Shown piece after piece: positions 45,386 to 54,568 of a stretch of DNA of 64,000 nucleotides. Every line of letters starts with the position of its first letter. Position 1 is the stretch's first letter. The DNA comes from Lewinellaceae bacterium (GTDB lineage Bacteria > Bacteroidota > Bacteroidia > Chitinophagales > Saprospiraceae). Location: the NCBI GenBank assembly GCA_020636155.1, contig JACJYM010000010.1:50679-114678 (forward strand). The letters are read 5' to 3'. A model generated the notes under the pieces. The model searched no databases. It had not been told where the DNA came from and was given only the letters and a program-made list of their open reading frames with translations. The translations under genes were made by a program, and so were the position numbers.

Positions 45386-48169
45386 CTAATGTGCCTCTAG
45401 CCAGTTTTCCCCTATTCCTGTGTCAACGACTATTGGAACTTCAAGATTTGGAAGTGCCTTTTTCATCTTATCTACCACCATATTTTTGACTTGATCAAGT
45501 TCCGGTTTATACACATCGAAAACCAATTCGTCATGTACCTGTAAGATCATCTTTGATTGCCATTGTTGTTTCGTAAGTTCGCGATCTATATCGATCATCG
45601 CAATCTTAATCATATCGGCGGCCGTCCCTTGGATCGGGGTATTGATGGCCATTCTCTCAGCATTACTTCTTATCAAGCTGTTTCTACTATCGATATCTCT
45701 TAAAAATCGCTTCCTACCCATCATGGTCTCTACATATCCATTCTTTCTTGCAAATTCTACGGTATCATCCATATACTTTTTCAATCCACTGAACTGGACA
45801 AAATAATTGTCAATCAAATCCTTGGCCTCTGACCTCGGTATGCCAAGCTGTCGAGAGAGATTGGTAGATCCTGCTCCATAGGTTATTGAAAAGTTAACCG
45901 TTTTGGCATTTCGCCTTTGAGTTGGTGTTACGTCATCGTAAGGAACTCCATATACTTTAGCCGCCGTAGCCCGGTGAAAATCATTGCCTGCTTTAAATGA
46001 TTCTAACATGAATTCGTCTTTACTAATCTCAGCAATTAACCTCAGTTCTATCTGGCTGTAATCTGCTGCCAATAAAATATGGTCTCTATCTCGAGGCTCA
46101 AATGCTTTTCTAATCTCTCTTCCCGCTTCGTTTTTAATCGGTATATTCTGCAAATTCGGGTTTTCAGAACTAAGTCGACCCGTTGCAGCCCTTGCTTGAT
46201 TATAGCTGGTATGGACTCTTCCGGTATTGGGATTTATCATCGTAGGGAGAGCATCCACATAAGTTGATTTTAGCTTGGTGTATTTCCTATATTCGAGAAT
46301 ATCATTGATTATTTTATGATCCTCTGATAGTTCTGTCAATTTTTCTACATCCGTGCTGTATTGTTTAGTGGCGGTTTTTTTCCATCGATACGGTATTTTT
46401 AAATGGTCAAATAACACTTCGCCCACTTGTTTAGGTGAAGAAATATTAAATCTCAATCCAGCCTCTTCATAAATCAATTTTTCAGTATCATCAATTAATT
46501 TCTGCAATTCATGTGAATAATTTTTCAAAAATTCTGGATTGATGCGAACACCCTCATATTCCATTCTTGCCAATACTCCACTTAGCGGAATTTCCAAACC
46601 CTCGTAGAGCTTCCACATCTCTATATCCTTTAATTTTTCCTTTAGCGGTGACTTTAATTGCAAGGTGATATCGGCATCTTCGCCTGCATATTCTTTCACT
46701 TTTTGCTCAGATACATCCCGCATGGAGATTTGTTTGACTCCTTTACCGATGAGTTCTTCTATAGGCACCATGTGATAATCAAGCATCGTTTCGGAAATGT
46801 AATCTAACTTATGCCTAAGATCCGGCTCGCATAGATAATGAGCCAGCATGGTATCAAAAATATGGTCATGTAACACGACATTATATTTTCGCATGACAAG
46901 GGCATCATACTTAATATTTTGACCGATGAGCTGTATTGAATTATTCTCGAGAATGGATTTAAAATATTGAGCAATAGTTCGTGCTTCATCTTGATTTGCG
47001 GGTACGGGTACATAATATGCTTCATGTGGTTTTACACTAAAAACCATGCCTACCAACTGTGCCAATAATGGATCAAGTCCTGTCGTTTCGGTATCAAAAG
47101 AAATTTCTTTTTCTCGACTCAACTTTTCGACCAAATCAAGTATTTCAGCCACTCCCTTGACCACATGATATGTGTGATCAACATTTTCAATGTTCTTTTT
47201 CGCTATAGAATATTGAATCGGTGGTGTTGCAGGCGATGGTTTTTGGGTCACTTCTGATGGAAATAATTCTTGTTGTACTCCTATTTGGCTACTGTTGTCT
47301 CCGAGTATCTGAGTAGCTAGAGTTCTGAATTCCAATTCTTTAAAAATCTCTGCCAATACCTTTTTATCAGGTGGATCCAGCTGGTATTTCAGTGCATCGA
47401 AGGTTATTGGAACTTCAGTATTAATTGTTGCCAATACTTTGCTCAGTCGTGCTTGATCTGCATAAGTAATTACATTTTCTTTTTGCTTACCACTCAGTTT
47501 ATCGGCATTGGCAAGGATTCCCTCTAGACTATCAAATTCCTTGAGAAGTTTTGTTGCTGTTTTCGGTCCGATACCCGGTATGCCAGGAATGTTGTCCACA
47601 CTATCACCTTGTAAACCGAGGACATCAATAACTTGGTCAACACGTTCAATATCCCATGTTTCTAAAATTTCCTTAACTCCTAATATATCGATGCCATTTC
47701 CTGATCTAGATGGCTTGTACATAAAAACTTTGTCAGAGACCAGCTGTCCATAATCTTTGTCCGGCGTCACCATATACACCGTATATCCCTCCTTTTCCGA
47801 CTGTTTAGCAATCGTCCCGATGACATCATCTGCTTCGTAATTATCAACCATGATAATCGGAATCTTAAAGGCTTCAATTATGGATTTTACATAAGGCAAG
47901 GCAATCGTGATATCTTCTGGTTGAGCATCTCTATTGGCTTTGTATTCCGGATAAATTTCGTTTCTAAATGTCCCACCTTTGGGGTCAAAGGCAACGGCAA
48001 TATGGCTGGGTTTTTGGTTGTTTAACAAGTCCCACAAGGTTCTGACGAATCCCGTAATTGACCCGGTATTTATACCTTTTGAATTGATGAGTGGTCGATT
48101 AATAAATGCAAAATGTGCTCTATAAATTAGTGCATGACCATCGAGTAAAAACAACCGCTTATCGTCCAT
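45386..48169 (-). CDS. polA: DNA polymerase I
   Basis: The 927-residue protein is complete. It has a 5'-3' nuclease domain at about 1-290 (FLLDGHALIYRAHFAF, NYEADDVIGT), a 3'-5' exonuclease domain at about 330-510 (SFDTETTGLDP, GQNIKYDALV) and a polymerase domain at about 550-927. The polymerase motifs are DYSQIELRLIAE, RRNAKTVNFSITYG and VHDELVFDV. The exonuclease acidic residues appear intact, so proofreading is expected. The reverse gene order is nitronate monooxygenase then polA, with a 9-base gap. Confidence 0.97.
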   Translation of the reverse strand: MDDKRLFLLDGHALIYRAHFAFINRPLINSKGINTGSITGFVRTLWDLLNNQKPSHIAVAFDPKGGTFRNEIYPEYKANRDAQPEDITIALPYVKSIIEAFKIPIIMVDNYEADDVIGTIAKQSEKEGYTVYMVTPDKDYGQLVSDKVFMYKPSRSGNGIDILGVKEILETWDIERVDQVIDVLGLQGDSVDNIPGIPGIGPKTATKLLKEFDSLEGILANADKLSGKQKENVITYADQARLSKVLATINTEVPITFDALKYQLDPPDKKVLAEIFKELEFRTLATQILGDNSSQIGVQQELFPSEVTQKPSPATPPIQYSIAKKNIENVDHTYHVVKGVAEILDLVEKLSREKEISFDTETTGLDPLLAQLVGMVFSVKPHEAYYVPVPANQDEARTIAQYFKSILENNSIQLIGQNIKYDALVMRKYNVVLHDHIFDTMLAHYLCEPDLRHKLDYISETMLDYHMVPIEELIGKGVKQISMRDVSEQKVKEYAGEDADITLQLKSPLKEKLKDIEMWKLYEGLEIPLSGVLARMEYEGVRINPEFLKNYSHELQKLIDDTEKLIYEEAGLRFNISSPKQVGEVLFDHLKIPYRWKKTATKQYSTDVEKLTELSEDHKIINDILEYRKYTKLKSTYVDALPTMINPNTGRVHTSYNQARAATGRLSSENPNLQNIPIKNEAGREIRKAFEPRDRDHILLAADYSQIELRLIAEISKDEFMLESFKAGNDFHRATAAKVYGVPYDDVTPTQRRNAKTVNFSITYGAGSTNLSRQLGIPRSEAKDLIDNYFVQFSGLKKYMDDTVEFARKNGYVETMMGRKRFLRDIDSRNSLIRSNAERMAINTPIQGTAADMIKIAMIDIDRELTKQQWQSKMILQVHDELVFDVYKPELDQVKNMVVDKMKKALPNLEVPIVVDTGIGENWLEAH

Positions 48170-48178
48170 ATTGACTTA

Positions 48179-49156
48179 TTACTTTTTATATTTTTTTAAA
48201 ATTTCAACTTGTGCTTCTAATGAAGATAAAAATTCTTGCTCGAGTTTATCAACCAATTTTGATACTGGTAAAGTGTCGTGGATATTACTTACCCCTTGTC
48301 CAGCTGACCATATTGTTTTCCATGCCTTAGCCTCTGAATCAGCCTTAAGTTCCTTTCCAAAATCTACTTTTGCCTTACTCTCCCATTGAGATTCTGTAAT
48401 GCCCATAGCCTCCAATGATGGTTTTAAAAAATTAGCATTAACTCCAGAAACGGCAGCCGTATAAATGATGTCATCCGCACTCGAATTGATAATCATGCTC
48501 TTATAATCATCAGGTGCTTTACTCTCCAATGTATTGATAAACCGGGTACCCATATAAGCAAAATCAACTCCCATTTGCAAGGCTGTTGCAATATCCCGAC
48601 CAGTACTAATACATCCAGAAAGCACTAAATAGCCATTGTGAATCTGACGTATTTCTTCTACAAAAGCCATTGGATTAAGATTTCCTGCATGTCCTCCTGC
48701 CCCTGCCGTAACCAATATCAAACCATCAACTCCAGCCTCAAGAGCTTTTTCCGCATGCCGTTTTTTGATAACGTCGTGAAAAACTAAGCCACCATAAGCA
48801 TGAACGGCATCGACGAGGTCTGACACGGCACCTAATGAAGTGATAATGAGTGGTACTTCATGCTTTATGCAGACCATTAAATCGTCTCTAACCCTCATAT
48901 TTGTAGGATGTACGATAAGATTAACACCAAAAGGTGCTGCTTTATTTCCTGTTTCTCGCTCCCATAATTCTAACTCCGTTTTTATCTCTACCACCCATTC
49001 TTCGAAACCATCAGTTGATTTTTGATTTAATGATGGAAATGTCCCAACAATACCATTTTTGCAACATTCGATGACCATTTTGGGCCCGGATATAAGAAAC
49101 ATCGGTGCCGCAATAATCGGCATTCTCAAGGATTGCAAAGCAGCCTTCGTATTCAT
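48179..49156 (-). CDS. nitronate monooxygenase family FMN protein
   Basis: This 325-residue TIM-barrel flavoprotein has the family opening PIIAAPMFLISGPKMV, the VTAGAGGHAGN motif with its catalytic/phosphate-binding His, and ALQMGVDFAYMGTRFI. Members oxidise alkyl nitronates such as propionate 3-nitronate, though homologues such as enoyl-ACP reductase II have other roles. The gene precedes polA and follows the two-component genes after a 122-base gap that holds nothing recognisable. Confidence 0.87.
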   Translation of the reverse strand: MNTKAALQSLRMPIIAAPMFLISGPKMVIECCKNGIVGTFPSLNQKSTDGFEEWVVEIKTELELWERETGNKAAPFGVNLIVHPTNMRVRDDLMVCIKHEVPLIITSLGAVSDLVDAVHAYGGLVFHDVIKKRHAEKALEAGVDGLILVTAGAGGHAGNLNPMAFVEEIRQIHNGYLVLSGCISTGRDIATALQMGVDFAYMGTRFINTLESKAPDDYKSMIINSSADDIIYTAAVSGVNANFLKPSLEAMGITESQWESKAKVDFGKELKADSEAKAWKTIWSAGQGVSNIHDTLPVSKLVDKLEQEFLSSLEAQVEILKKYKK

Positions 49157-49278
49157 TTAGCAGTTATTAAGTTTTCGGCTTAAAGATAATCATCTATCCC
49201 CTTTGTCTATACCAAATGAGACAATAATTAAAATTTGAATGCGGTAAGCTTCAATCTTATTTAAGGATATTTCTACGG

Positions 49279-50001
49279 TTAGAGCTCAGTTTTTTCTATC
49301 AATCGGAACCCATTTCCATGGATGTTTACGATTTCTAAATTTTCGTCTTTTTCAAGGTATTTTCTGAGTTTTGTAACGAAAACATCCATACTTCTCGCCG
49401 TAAAATAATTGTCTTCACCCCATATTTTGGTCAATGCCTCTGATCGTTCTAGGACATCATTTTTTGTAAGGCAGAACATTTTCAAAAGATGGGCTTCTTT
49501 AGGTGATAATTTTTCAGTGGATTGATTGGCTCCACCCATATCATAAGTGAGCTCACGAAGGGGATAATTGAAATGATATTTGCCCAACTCAAATTCCTTT
49601 TGATTTTCTCTGGCGTCAGGCGCTTTTTGAGTTCTTTTTAGCAAAGCTTTGACTCTGTATAGTAATTCCTCAGAATTGAACGGTTTAGAAATATAATCGT
49701 CACCCCCTATTTTAAAACCCTCGAGGACATCCTCTTTGAGAGACTTTGCGGTAAGGAAAATAATTGGAACTTCCTTGTTTTTTTCTCGAATATCTTTGGC
49801 CAAAGTAAATCCATCTCTCTTAGGCATCATCACGTCAAAAATACATAAGTCGAATGATCCTTTTCCAAAAGCCTCGTAGCCTGCATCACCATCCGTTGCC
49901 AATACCACGTCAAAATCATGCATTTCGAGGTATGATTTCAATACATCACCAAAGTTTCTGTCATCTTCTACAAGAAGAATTTTTGTATTCGTTTGTTCCA
50001 T
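49279..50001 (-). CDS. OmpR-family response regulator
   Basis: The 240-residue protein has a receiver domain (about 8-122) with Asp13-Asp14 and phospho-acceptor Asp56 (CIFDVMMPKRDG), FLTAKS and an OmpR winged helix at about 135-235 (LSPKEAHLLKMF, SMDVFVTKLRKYL, IHGNGFRL). It lies downstream of its probable histidine kinase on the same strand, with a 124-base gap. Confidence 0.92.
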   Translation of the reverse strand: MEQTNTKILLVEDDRNFGDVLKSYLEMHDFDVVLATDGDAGYEAFGKGSFDLCIFDVMMPKRDGFTLAKDIREKNKEVPIIFLTAKSLKEDVLEGFKIGGDDYISKPFNSEELLYRVKALLKRTQKAPDARENQKEFELGKYHFNYPLRELTYDMGGANQSTEKLSPKEAHLLKMFCLTKNDVLERSEALTKIWGEDNYFTARSMDVFVTKLRKYLEKDENLEIVNIHGNGFRLIEKTEL

Positions 50002-50125
50002 GCTTTACTTTTTAAAATTGTAGTTTTTTATTTGTCCTTATTTATTCAACAGAGGTTAATTTAGAATTGTTACAAAATGTACTTTTAACATAAACGAAGG
50101 AAATTGTAAAATCATATATAAGCCA

Positions 50126-51568
50126 CTATTTTTTTAAATTTTGCTTTCGCGGTAGTGTAATGGTAAATGTGCTACCTTTCCCTAATTCACTATTCACCGA
50201 TATTTTTCCTCCTAGAATGTCCACGATACTTTTCACATAGCTTAACCCAAGTCCGAAGCCTTTGACATCATGCCGATTGCCCGTGTGTACACGATAAAAT
50301 TTATCAAAAATATGTTTCTGATTTTCTTTACTGATTCCGATACCGGAATCTTTTATCTTGATTTCCACTTTATCCGACGAATCTCTGGTCTCCACCCTGA
50401 TGTGCGGTGCTCCATCGGTATATTTTTCAGCATTGTCGAGCAGGTTTCTGATGATATTGGCAAGGTGAGTTTGATCAGCTTCGATTTCCGGGTTTTTGGC
50501 ATCTAGTGCAAGCGCAATATCTCCCGACTTTGGAATCACACTTAATCGGGCATTTTCCACGGCATTTTCAATCAGCTCGTTGACATCGATTTTAGAAATT
50601 TTAAGTTTAATTTCTTCTTTCTCTAGACGTGCCATTTGCAGTACTTTCTCGACTTGACTCAGCATCCGTCTATTTTCTTCTTTTATAATACCCACGAATT
50701 TTTTCACTTTTTCTTGGTTATTAATAATCGTTGGATTTCCAATGCTGTCAGAAGCAAGATTAATGGTCGCTATTGGTGTTTTAAATTCATGGGTCATATT
50801 ATTGATGAAGTCTGTTTTCATTTCTGATATCTTTTTCTGCCTGAAGATGACCATGATTGTGTAGATAAAGCAAAAAAGTATCAATCCTGTAAATAATATC
50901 GAAAGCGACATCACGGGCATAACACTGCGCCATAACCAGCTATTTTTATCAGGAAAATAGATTCTTATTGACCCTGGATCAACTTCTTCTCCGTTAAAAA
51001 TGGATAATTTGTATTCTGTATTATAAAGTCCCTTACCCGTTTCAATTACGGAAGACTGTGCCACATCACCAAAATCAGGTACGTAATTTCCGTTCACTAT
51101 CAGAAAGGCATCATTCTTATTGGAAAAAATACCGTATTCGTAATCGAGGTTAATATTTTGATTTTGAATGGCGGTTTTTAAATATTTGTCAAGTTTTATA
51201 TTGTCGATATTTTCCAGAAATCCTTCCGGGTCAAAGAGCATCATGTTACTTCTGATCTCAAACTCGATTCTCTGTCTGGACCAAGATTTTTCTTTTGATG
51301 AGATGATGTTTTGCGTAAGATTGAGCTCGTCGTTACCAATGAGTGAGTTTTGTTTCTTCTGCTTATAATATTCCTTTACCAGATCCTTGGATTGATTGTC
51401 TTCTGTGAGTCGATCTCTCACTTCATTTAATGCAAGGAAAACTCGGGTATTAAAGTTCTTCTCATCAAGCGAAACTGACCACTTTATCCATAAAAATTGA
51501 ATTATGGCAACTCCCATTAATGCGAGTGCCATGACAATCATTATAGCCCAAAGTGTTCGTTTATTCAT
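50126..51568 (-). CDS. sensor histidine kinase
   Basis: The 480-residue protein has two membrane helices (about 8-28 and 216-238) enclosing a periplasmic sensor domain of some 185 residues. The HisKA domain (FINNMTHEFKTPIATINLA, with the phospho-acceptor His) and HATPase_c domain (NIIRNLLDNAEKYT, IKDSGIGISKENQ, GFGLGLSYVKS) follow. The partner regulator is the next gene. The preceding lipoprotein gene overlaps its start by 8 bases, so the order is lipoprotein-kinase-regulator. Confidence 0.92.
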   Translation of the reverse strand: MNKRTLWAIMIVMALALMGVAIIQFLWIKWSVSLDEKNFNTRVFLALNEVRDRLTEDNQSKDLVKEYYKQKKQNSLIGNDELNLTQNIISSKEKSWSRQRIEFEIRSNMMLFDPEGFLENIDNIKLDKYLKTAIQNQNINLDYEYGIFSNKNDAFLIVNGNYVPDFGDVAQSSVIETGKGLYNTEYKLSIFNGEEVDPGSIRIYFPDKNSWLWRSVMPVMSLSILFTGLILFCFIYTIMVIFRQKKISEMKTDFINNMTHEFKTPIATINLASDSIGNPTIINNQEKVKKFVGIIKEENRRMLSQVEKVLQMARLEKEEIKLKISKIDVNELIENAVENARLSVIPKSGDIALALDAKNPEIEADQTHLANIIRNLLDNAEKYTDGAPHIRVETRDSSDKVEIKIKDSGIGISKENQKHIFDKFYRVHTGNRHDVKGFGLGLSYVKSIVDILGGKISVNSELGKGSTFTITLPRKQNLKK

Positions 51569-52235
51569 TGTTTAGAGGGATGGAGGAAGTTTTATAAAAT
51601 TTCCAAAATTTATTATTTAAAATGGCTAAATCTTTCGTGAAAAACTCATCATAAAAGTCCAGATTCCCCATATTAAAGCGTTCGAATAAGATGATATTGT
51701 CCAAAGAGCTGATATTGTCAGCGGGAAAAGGGGAGGGCAATTTAAGTAAATGGTCATCCGTCACCAGCAATGAATTGTCAGTCTCCTTAATGAGTAAAAA
51801 ATAAGGCTTTTCTCCTGCGTATTCTTTCGATTCGTCTATGTTTCCCAAACTATCTAAAAAAACACCTTTGTTTTTGCCACTCAAAAATGTCGTAATGCTC
51901 GTATCAGGCAGCACATATACTGGCGAAAAATTGTACTTTTCATTAAGTGCTTTCATGGCGAATTTCTTTAGAAATGTCGCTTTTTTAACGAGGAAATCAT
52001 ATTTTTCATAATTCGTAGAATCTCCACTTTTTTCGAAAAATTCTTTATACGTTTCAATGGATTTGGAGTAAGTCGGTAATCTTAGTATGATACCATTTTT
52101 CTTAATATTCAAAATATGAGCATAGGCAATATCCTTTTTTTCTGTCTCTACTCGGGAGGTTGAGCATGCCGCTAGGCTTATGAATACTATAAAAATGTAA
52201 TAAATATATTTTGTCAATTTTCTATTATTTGTCAC
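51561..52235 (-). CDS. hypothetical lipoprotein upstream of a two-component system
   Basis: The 224-residue protein has a signal ending in SLAAC (lipobox Cys23). The mature part shows helical and beta segments with no family I recognise. It overlaps the kinase gene by 8 bases, so it is probably translated with it and may be an accessory sensor or a target; that is inference from position. Confidence 0.62.
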   Translation of the reverse strand: MTNNRKLTKYIYYIFIVFISLAACSTSRVETEKKDIAYAHILNIKKNGIILRLPTYSKSIETYKEFFEKSGDSTNYEKYDFLVKKATFLKKFAMKALNEKYNFSPVYVLPDTSITTFLSGKNKGVFLDSLGNIDESKEYAGEKPYFLLIKETDNSLLVTDDHLLKLPSPFPADNISSLDNIILFERFNMGNLDFYDEFFTKDLAILNNKFWKFYKTSSIPLNNE

Positions 52236-52317
52236 AAAAATAAAAAGCCAAATCTATGATTTCGTTAATTTTTTCTTACCACAAGAATTAAATGTAGAGA
52301 TATAACGAAATGTTCAG

Positions 52318-52325
52318 TATTTTTG
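52318..52325 (+). promoter_or_regulatory. candidate -7 promoter box
   Basis: TATTTTTG is a full match to TAnnTTTG, 22 bases before the ATG of the peptidoglycan-binding lipoprotein gene. Confidence 0.45.
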
Positions 52326-52347
52326 GGTATTCAACAAATTTTTAACC

Positions 52348-53004
52348 ATGCTAAAATCAAATTTCCTAGTATTTGTCCTCGCTCTCTTCATTATTTCATG
52401 TGGAACTTTCACTAGCTATAATTCATCATTCTCACCTCAAGATCGAATAATTGACACAAAACCAGGAAAATGTTATGCAAAAGGTCTTATTCCTGGCAAA
52501 TTTGAGTATGAATATATAAGCATTCCAAACTATACTGGCACAGATTTTAACAATCCATACATAAAAGAAGAAAGTTTTGAAATCGAAGCTCCCTATACTC
52601 ATTGGGTAAAGATAAAGGCAGACCAAAATTGTCGAGCTCCAAAACCTGACGATTGTTTGGTCTGGTGCTTAAAAGAAGAACCTGGAAAATATTTAGATCG
52701 ATATGTGGTGACGGACACGATCATGATGAAAGAATTCCAATTGGAAGAAATAGAGCTCAAAATACGCATATCAAGTTCATTTACCGATTGGATAGAAGTC
52801 GTCTGCGAATACAATATTACTGATGAATTATTGAATCGATTGGCCTATGCTCTGACCGAAAATGGATACGAAATAGTTTATTCTCCAGAAATAGGATTTG
52901 ATCAAGATTTTAAAAGAGTACTAACAGAATTTCAACAAGACAATGAATTAGGAATAGGAGGCATAAGTAAAGAAACCTTAGATTTACTTGAGATTGAATA
53001 TTAA
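52348..53004 (+). CDS. lipoprotein with C-terminal peptidoglycan-binding-like domain
   Basis: The 218-residue protein has a signal ending in FIISC (Cys18). It has a middle region with several Cys (CRAPKPDDCLVWCLKEEPG) and a C-terminal helical segment at about 160-218 (FDQDFKRVLTEFQQDNELGI, GGISKETLDLLEI). The last resembles the PG_binding_1 fold. It may anchor to the cell wall from the outer membrane. It ends 25 bases from the converging DUF3109 gene. Confidence 0.65.
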   Translation: MLKSNFLVFVLALFIISCGTFTSYNSSFSPQDRIIDTKPGKCYAKGLIPGKFEYEYISIPNYTGTDFNNPYIKEESFEIEAPYTHWVKIKADQNCRAPKPDDCLVWCLKEEPGKYLDRYVVTDTIMMKEFQLEEIELKIRISSSFTDWIEVVCEYNITDELLNRLAYALTENGYEIVYSPEIGFDQDFKRVLTEFQQDNELGIGGISKETLDLLEIEY

Positions 53005-53029
53005 GAATTGATAATGTAGTGAAAGTAAA

Positions 53030-53611
53030 TTATTCAATATAATCGTGATAATAAGCCTCCAATTGTTCGTAAAATTCCGCTCCTTTGGCACGGATAATGG
53101 CATCTTTAAGAAAAACGAAAACGGGAATATTAAGCTCATTACCTAACTTACATGCGGGATTGCAAATATCCCACTGATCATAGTTCCATGCTTCGAATCC
53201 CTGTTCCTTGTTTTGTACGACTCTAATCGGATATAGATGACAAGAAATTGGTTTTTTAAAATCGGTCAATCCATCTTCATAAGCCACTTCGAAGGCACAT
53301 CTTGCGGTTCCACTTTTTTTATCATCTGTCAAAAAAATACAAGCTCCATTTTTATGGAGGGGTGTCCCCTTGAACTGTTTTTTTCCAAATTTTTGATAAA
53401 TTCCGACCTCATTTAGAATTGAAATTGACTTATCCGGCAAGTAAGGCAATAAAATGTCTAATATTTGATTGATTTTCTCTATTTCCTCATTTTCAAGCGG
53501 GGCACCATAATCTCCCTCCCAACAACAAGCCCCTTGGCAAGCTTCGATATTGCACACAAATCGGCGTTGAAATATATCATCGCTTATCAAAACATCATCA
53601 ATAATTATCAT
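53030..53611 (-). CDS. DUF3109 family cysteine-rich protein
   Basis: The 193-residue protein carries CNIEACQGACCW at about 20-31 and further conserved Cys in GACIFL, ARCAFE, SCHLYP and DICNPACK. This pattern fits the DUF3109 family, which is common in Bacteroidota and related to the UPF0153 putative Fe-S or zinc proteins. Function is unknown. It stands alone. Confidence 0.85.
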   Translation of the reverse strand: MIIIDDVLISDDIFQRRFVCNIEACQGACCWEGDYGAPLENEEIEKINQILDILLPYLPDKSISILNEVGIYQKFGKKQFKGTPLHKNGACIFLTDDKKSGTARCAFEVAYEDGLTDFKKPISCHLYPIRVVQNKEQGFEAWNYDQWDICNPACKLGNELNIPVFVFLKDAIIRAKGAEFYEQLEAYYHDYIE

Positions 53612-53748
53612 ACTCCTGTGACATTAAAACCACAAAGTTATGCTTTATTTTAATTCTGAAAATAATAGGAATTTATCGAATATATGGCATATCGCTCATT
53701 TCAATTTTTATGTCTAATTTTAGCATTTTATTGAAGAAAAAGACTCAG

Positions 53749-54354
53749 ATGAAAATATTTTGTATTGGACGAAACTATGTGGCTCATGCCGCCGAACTTA
53801 ATAATAAAGTGCCTGATAATCCTATCATCTTCATGAAACCACCTACGGCTCTACTTAAGAACAACGATGATTTTTATCACCCTGATTTTTCGAATAATAT
53901 TCACTATGAATGTGAATTAGTGGTGAAAATAAAAAAGTCTGGAAAAGCCGTTGATCCCGAATTTGCCCATTTATACTATGACGAAATAGGGTTAGGGATT
54001 GATTTTACGGCGAGAGACCTTCAGGAAGAATTAAAATCAAAGGGTTTGCCATGGGAGATTGCAAAGGGCTTTGACAATTCGGCAGTAATCAGCACATTTT
54101 TACCTATCGATCAGTTGCCTTCACCTATAGAATTTTCCTTGTATAAAAACGGAGATATTGTACAGAAAGGCACTTCAGAAAACATGATTTTCAACATTGA
54201 CAGCTTAATTGTGAATATTTCAAAATATTTCACCCTACAACAAGGCGATTTAATCTACACAGGCACTCCAGCTGGAGTAGGCAAGGTCGAAATCGGAGAC
54301 ATACTAGAAGGATTTGTACGAGATGAAAAAATGTTTTCATGTAGAGTCCGATGA
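53749..54354 (+). CDS. fumarylacetoacetate hydrolase family protein
   Basis: From the ATG at 53749 the protein has 201 residues and begins MKIFCIGRNYVAHAAEL, the family start; the frame also opens at 53710 but the extra 13 residues are not family-like. It shows FMKPPTALL, the metal-binding HYECELVVKI and DFTARDLQ, and TGTPAGVGKVEIGD. Such small FAH enzymes act as acylpyruvases or oxaloacetate decarboxylase-like hydrolases. The substrate here is unknown. Confidence 0.85.
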   Translation: MKIFCIGRNYVAHAAELNNKVPDNPIIFMKPPTALLKNNDDFYHPDFSNNIHYECELVVKIKKSGKAVDPEFAHLYYDEIGLGIDFTARDLQEELKSKGLPWEIAKGFDNSAVISTFLPIDQLPSPIEFSLYKNGDIVQKGTSENMIFNIDSLIVNISKYFTLQQGDLIYTGTPAGVGKVEIGDILEGFVRDEKMFSCRVR

Positions 54355-54457
54355 TGTACTTACCTAATTAAAGGCTGATTTTATTACATACAGGCAATAA
54401 TTTTCACAAAATTTTGAAATTTGACTTCAGGAATCCGGGAATCTTACCGTTAGAAGT

Positions 54458-54487
54458 TTTGTGATGTTATAAAAAAGTTTACTTTTG
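54458..54487 (+). promoter_or_regulatory. orphan promoter pointing into pdxA antisense
   Basis: TTTG (54458-54461) and TACTTTTG (54480-54487) are separated by 18 bases, an excellent match to the Bacteroidota promoter arrangement. No coding gene follows on this strand for more than 1.4 kb; downstream is a small hairpin (GCAAATTG with CAATTGC) and then the antisense of pdxA. It could start a small RNA. Confidence 0.4.
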
Positions 54488-54568
54488 TATCGAGCAAATT
54501 GCCAGAGTCAATTGCGGGAGACAATAAACCAATATCTGAGATCCAATTTTGATAATAGACAGAAAATA

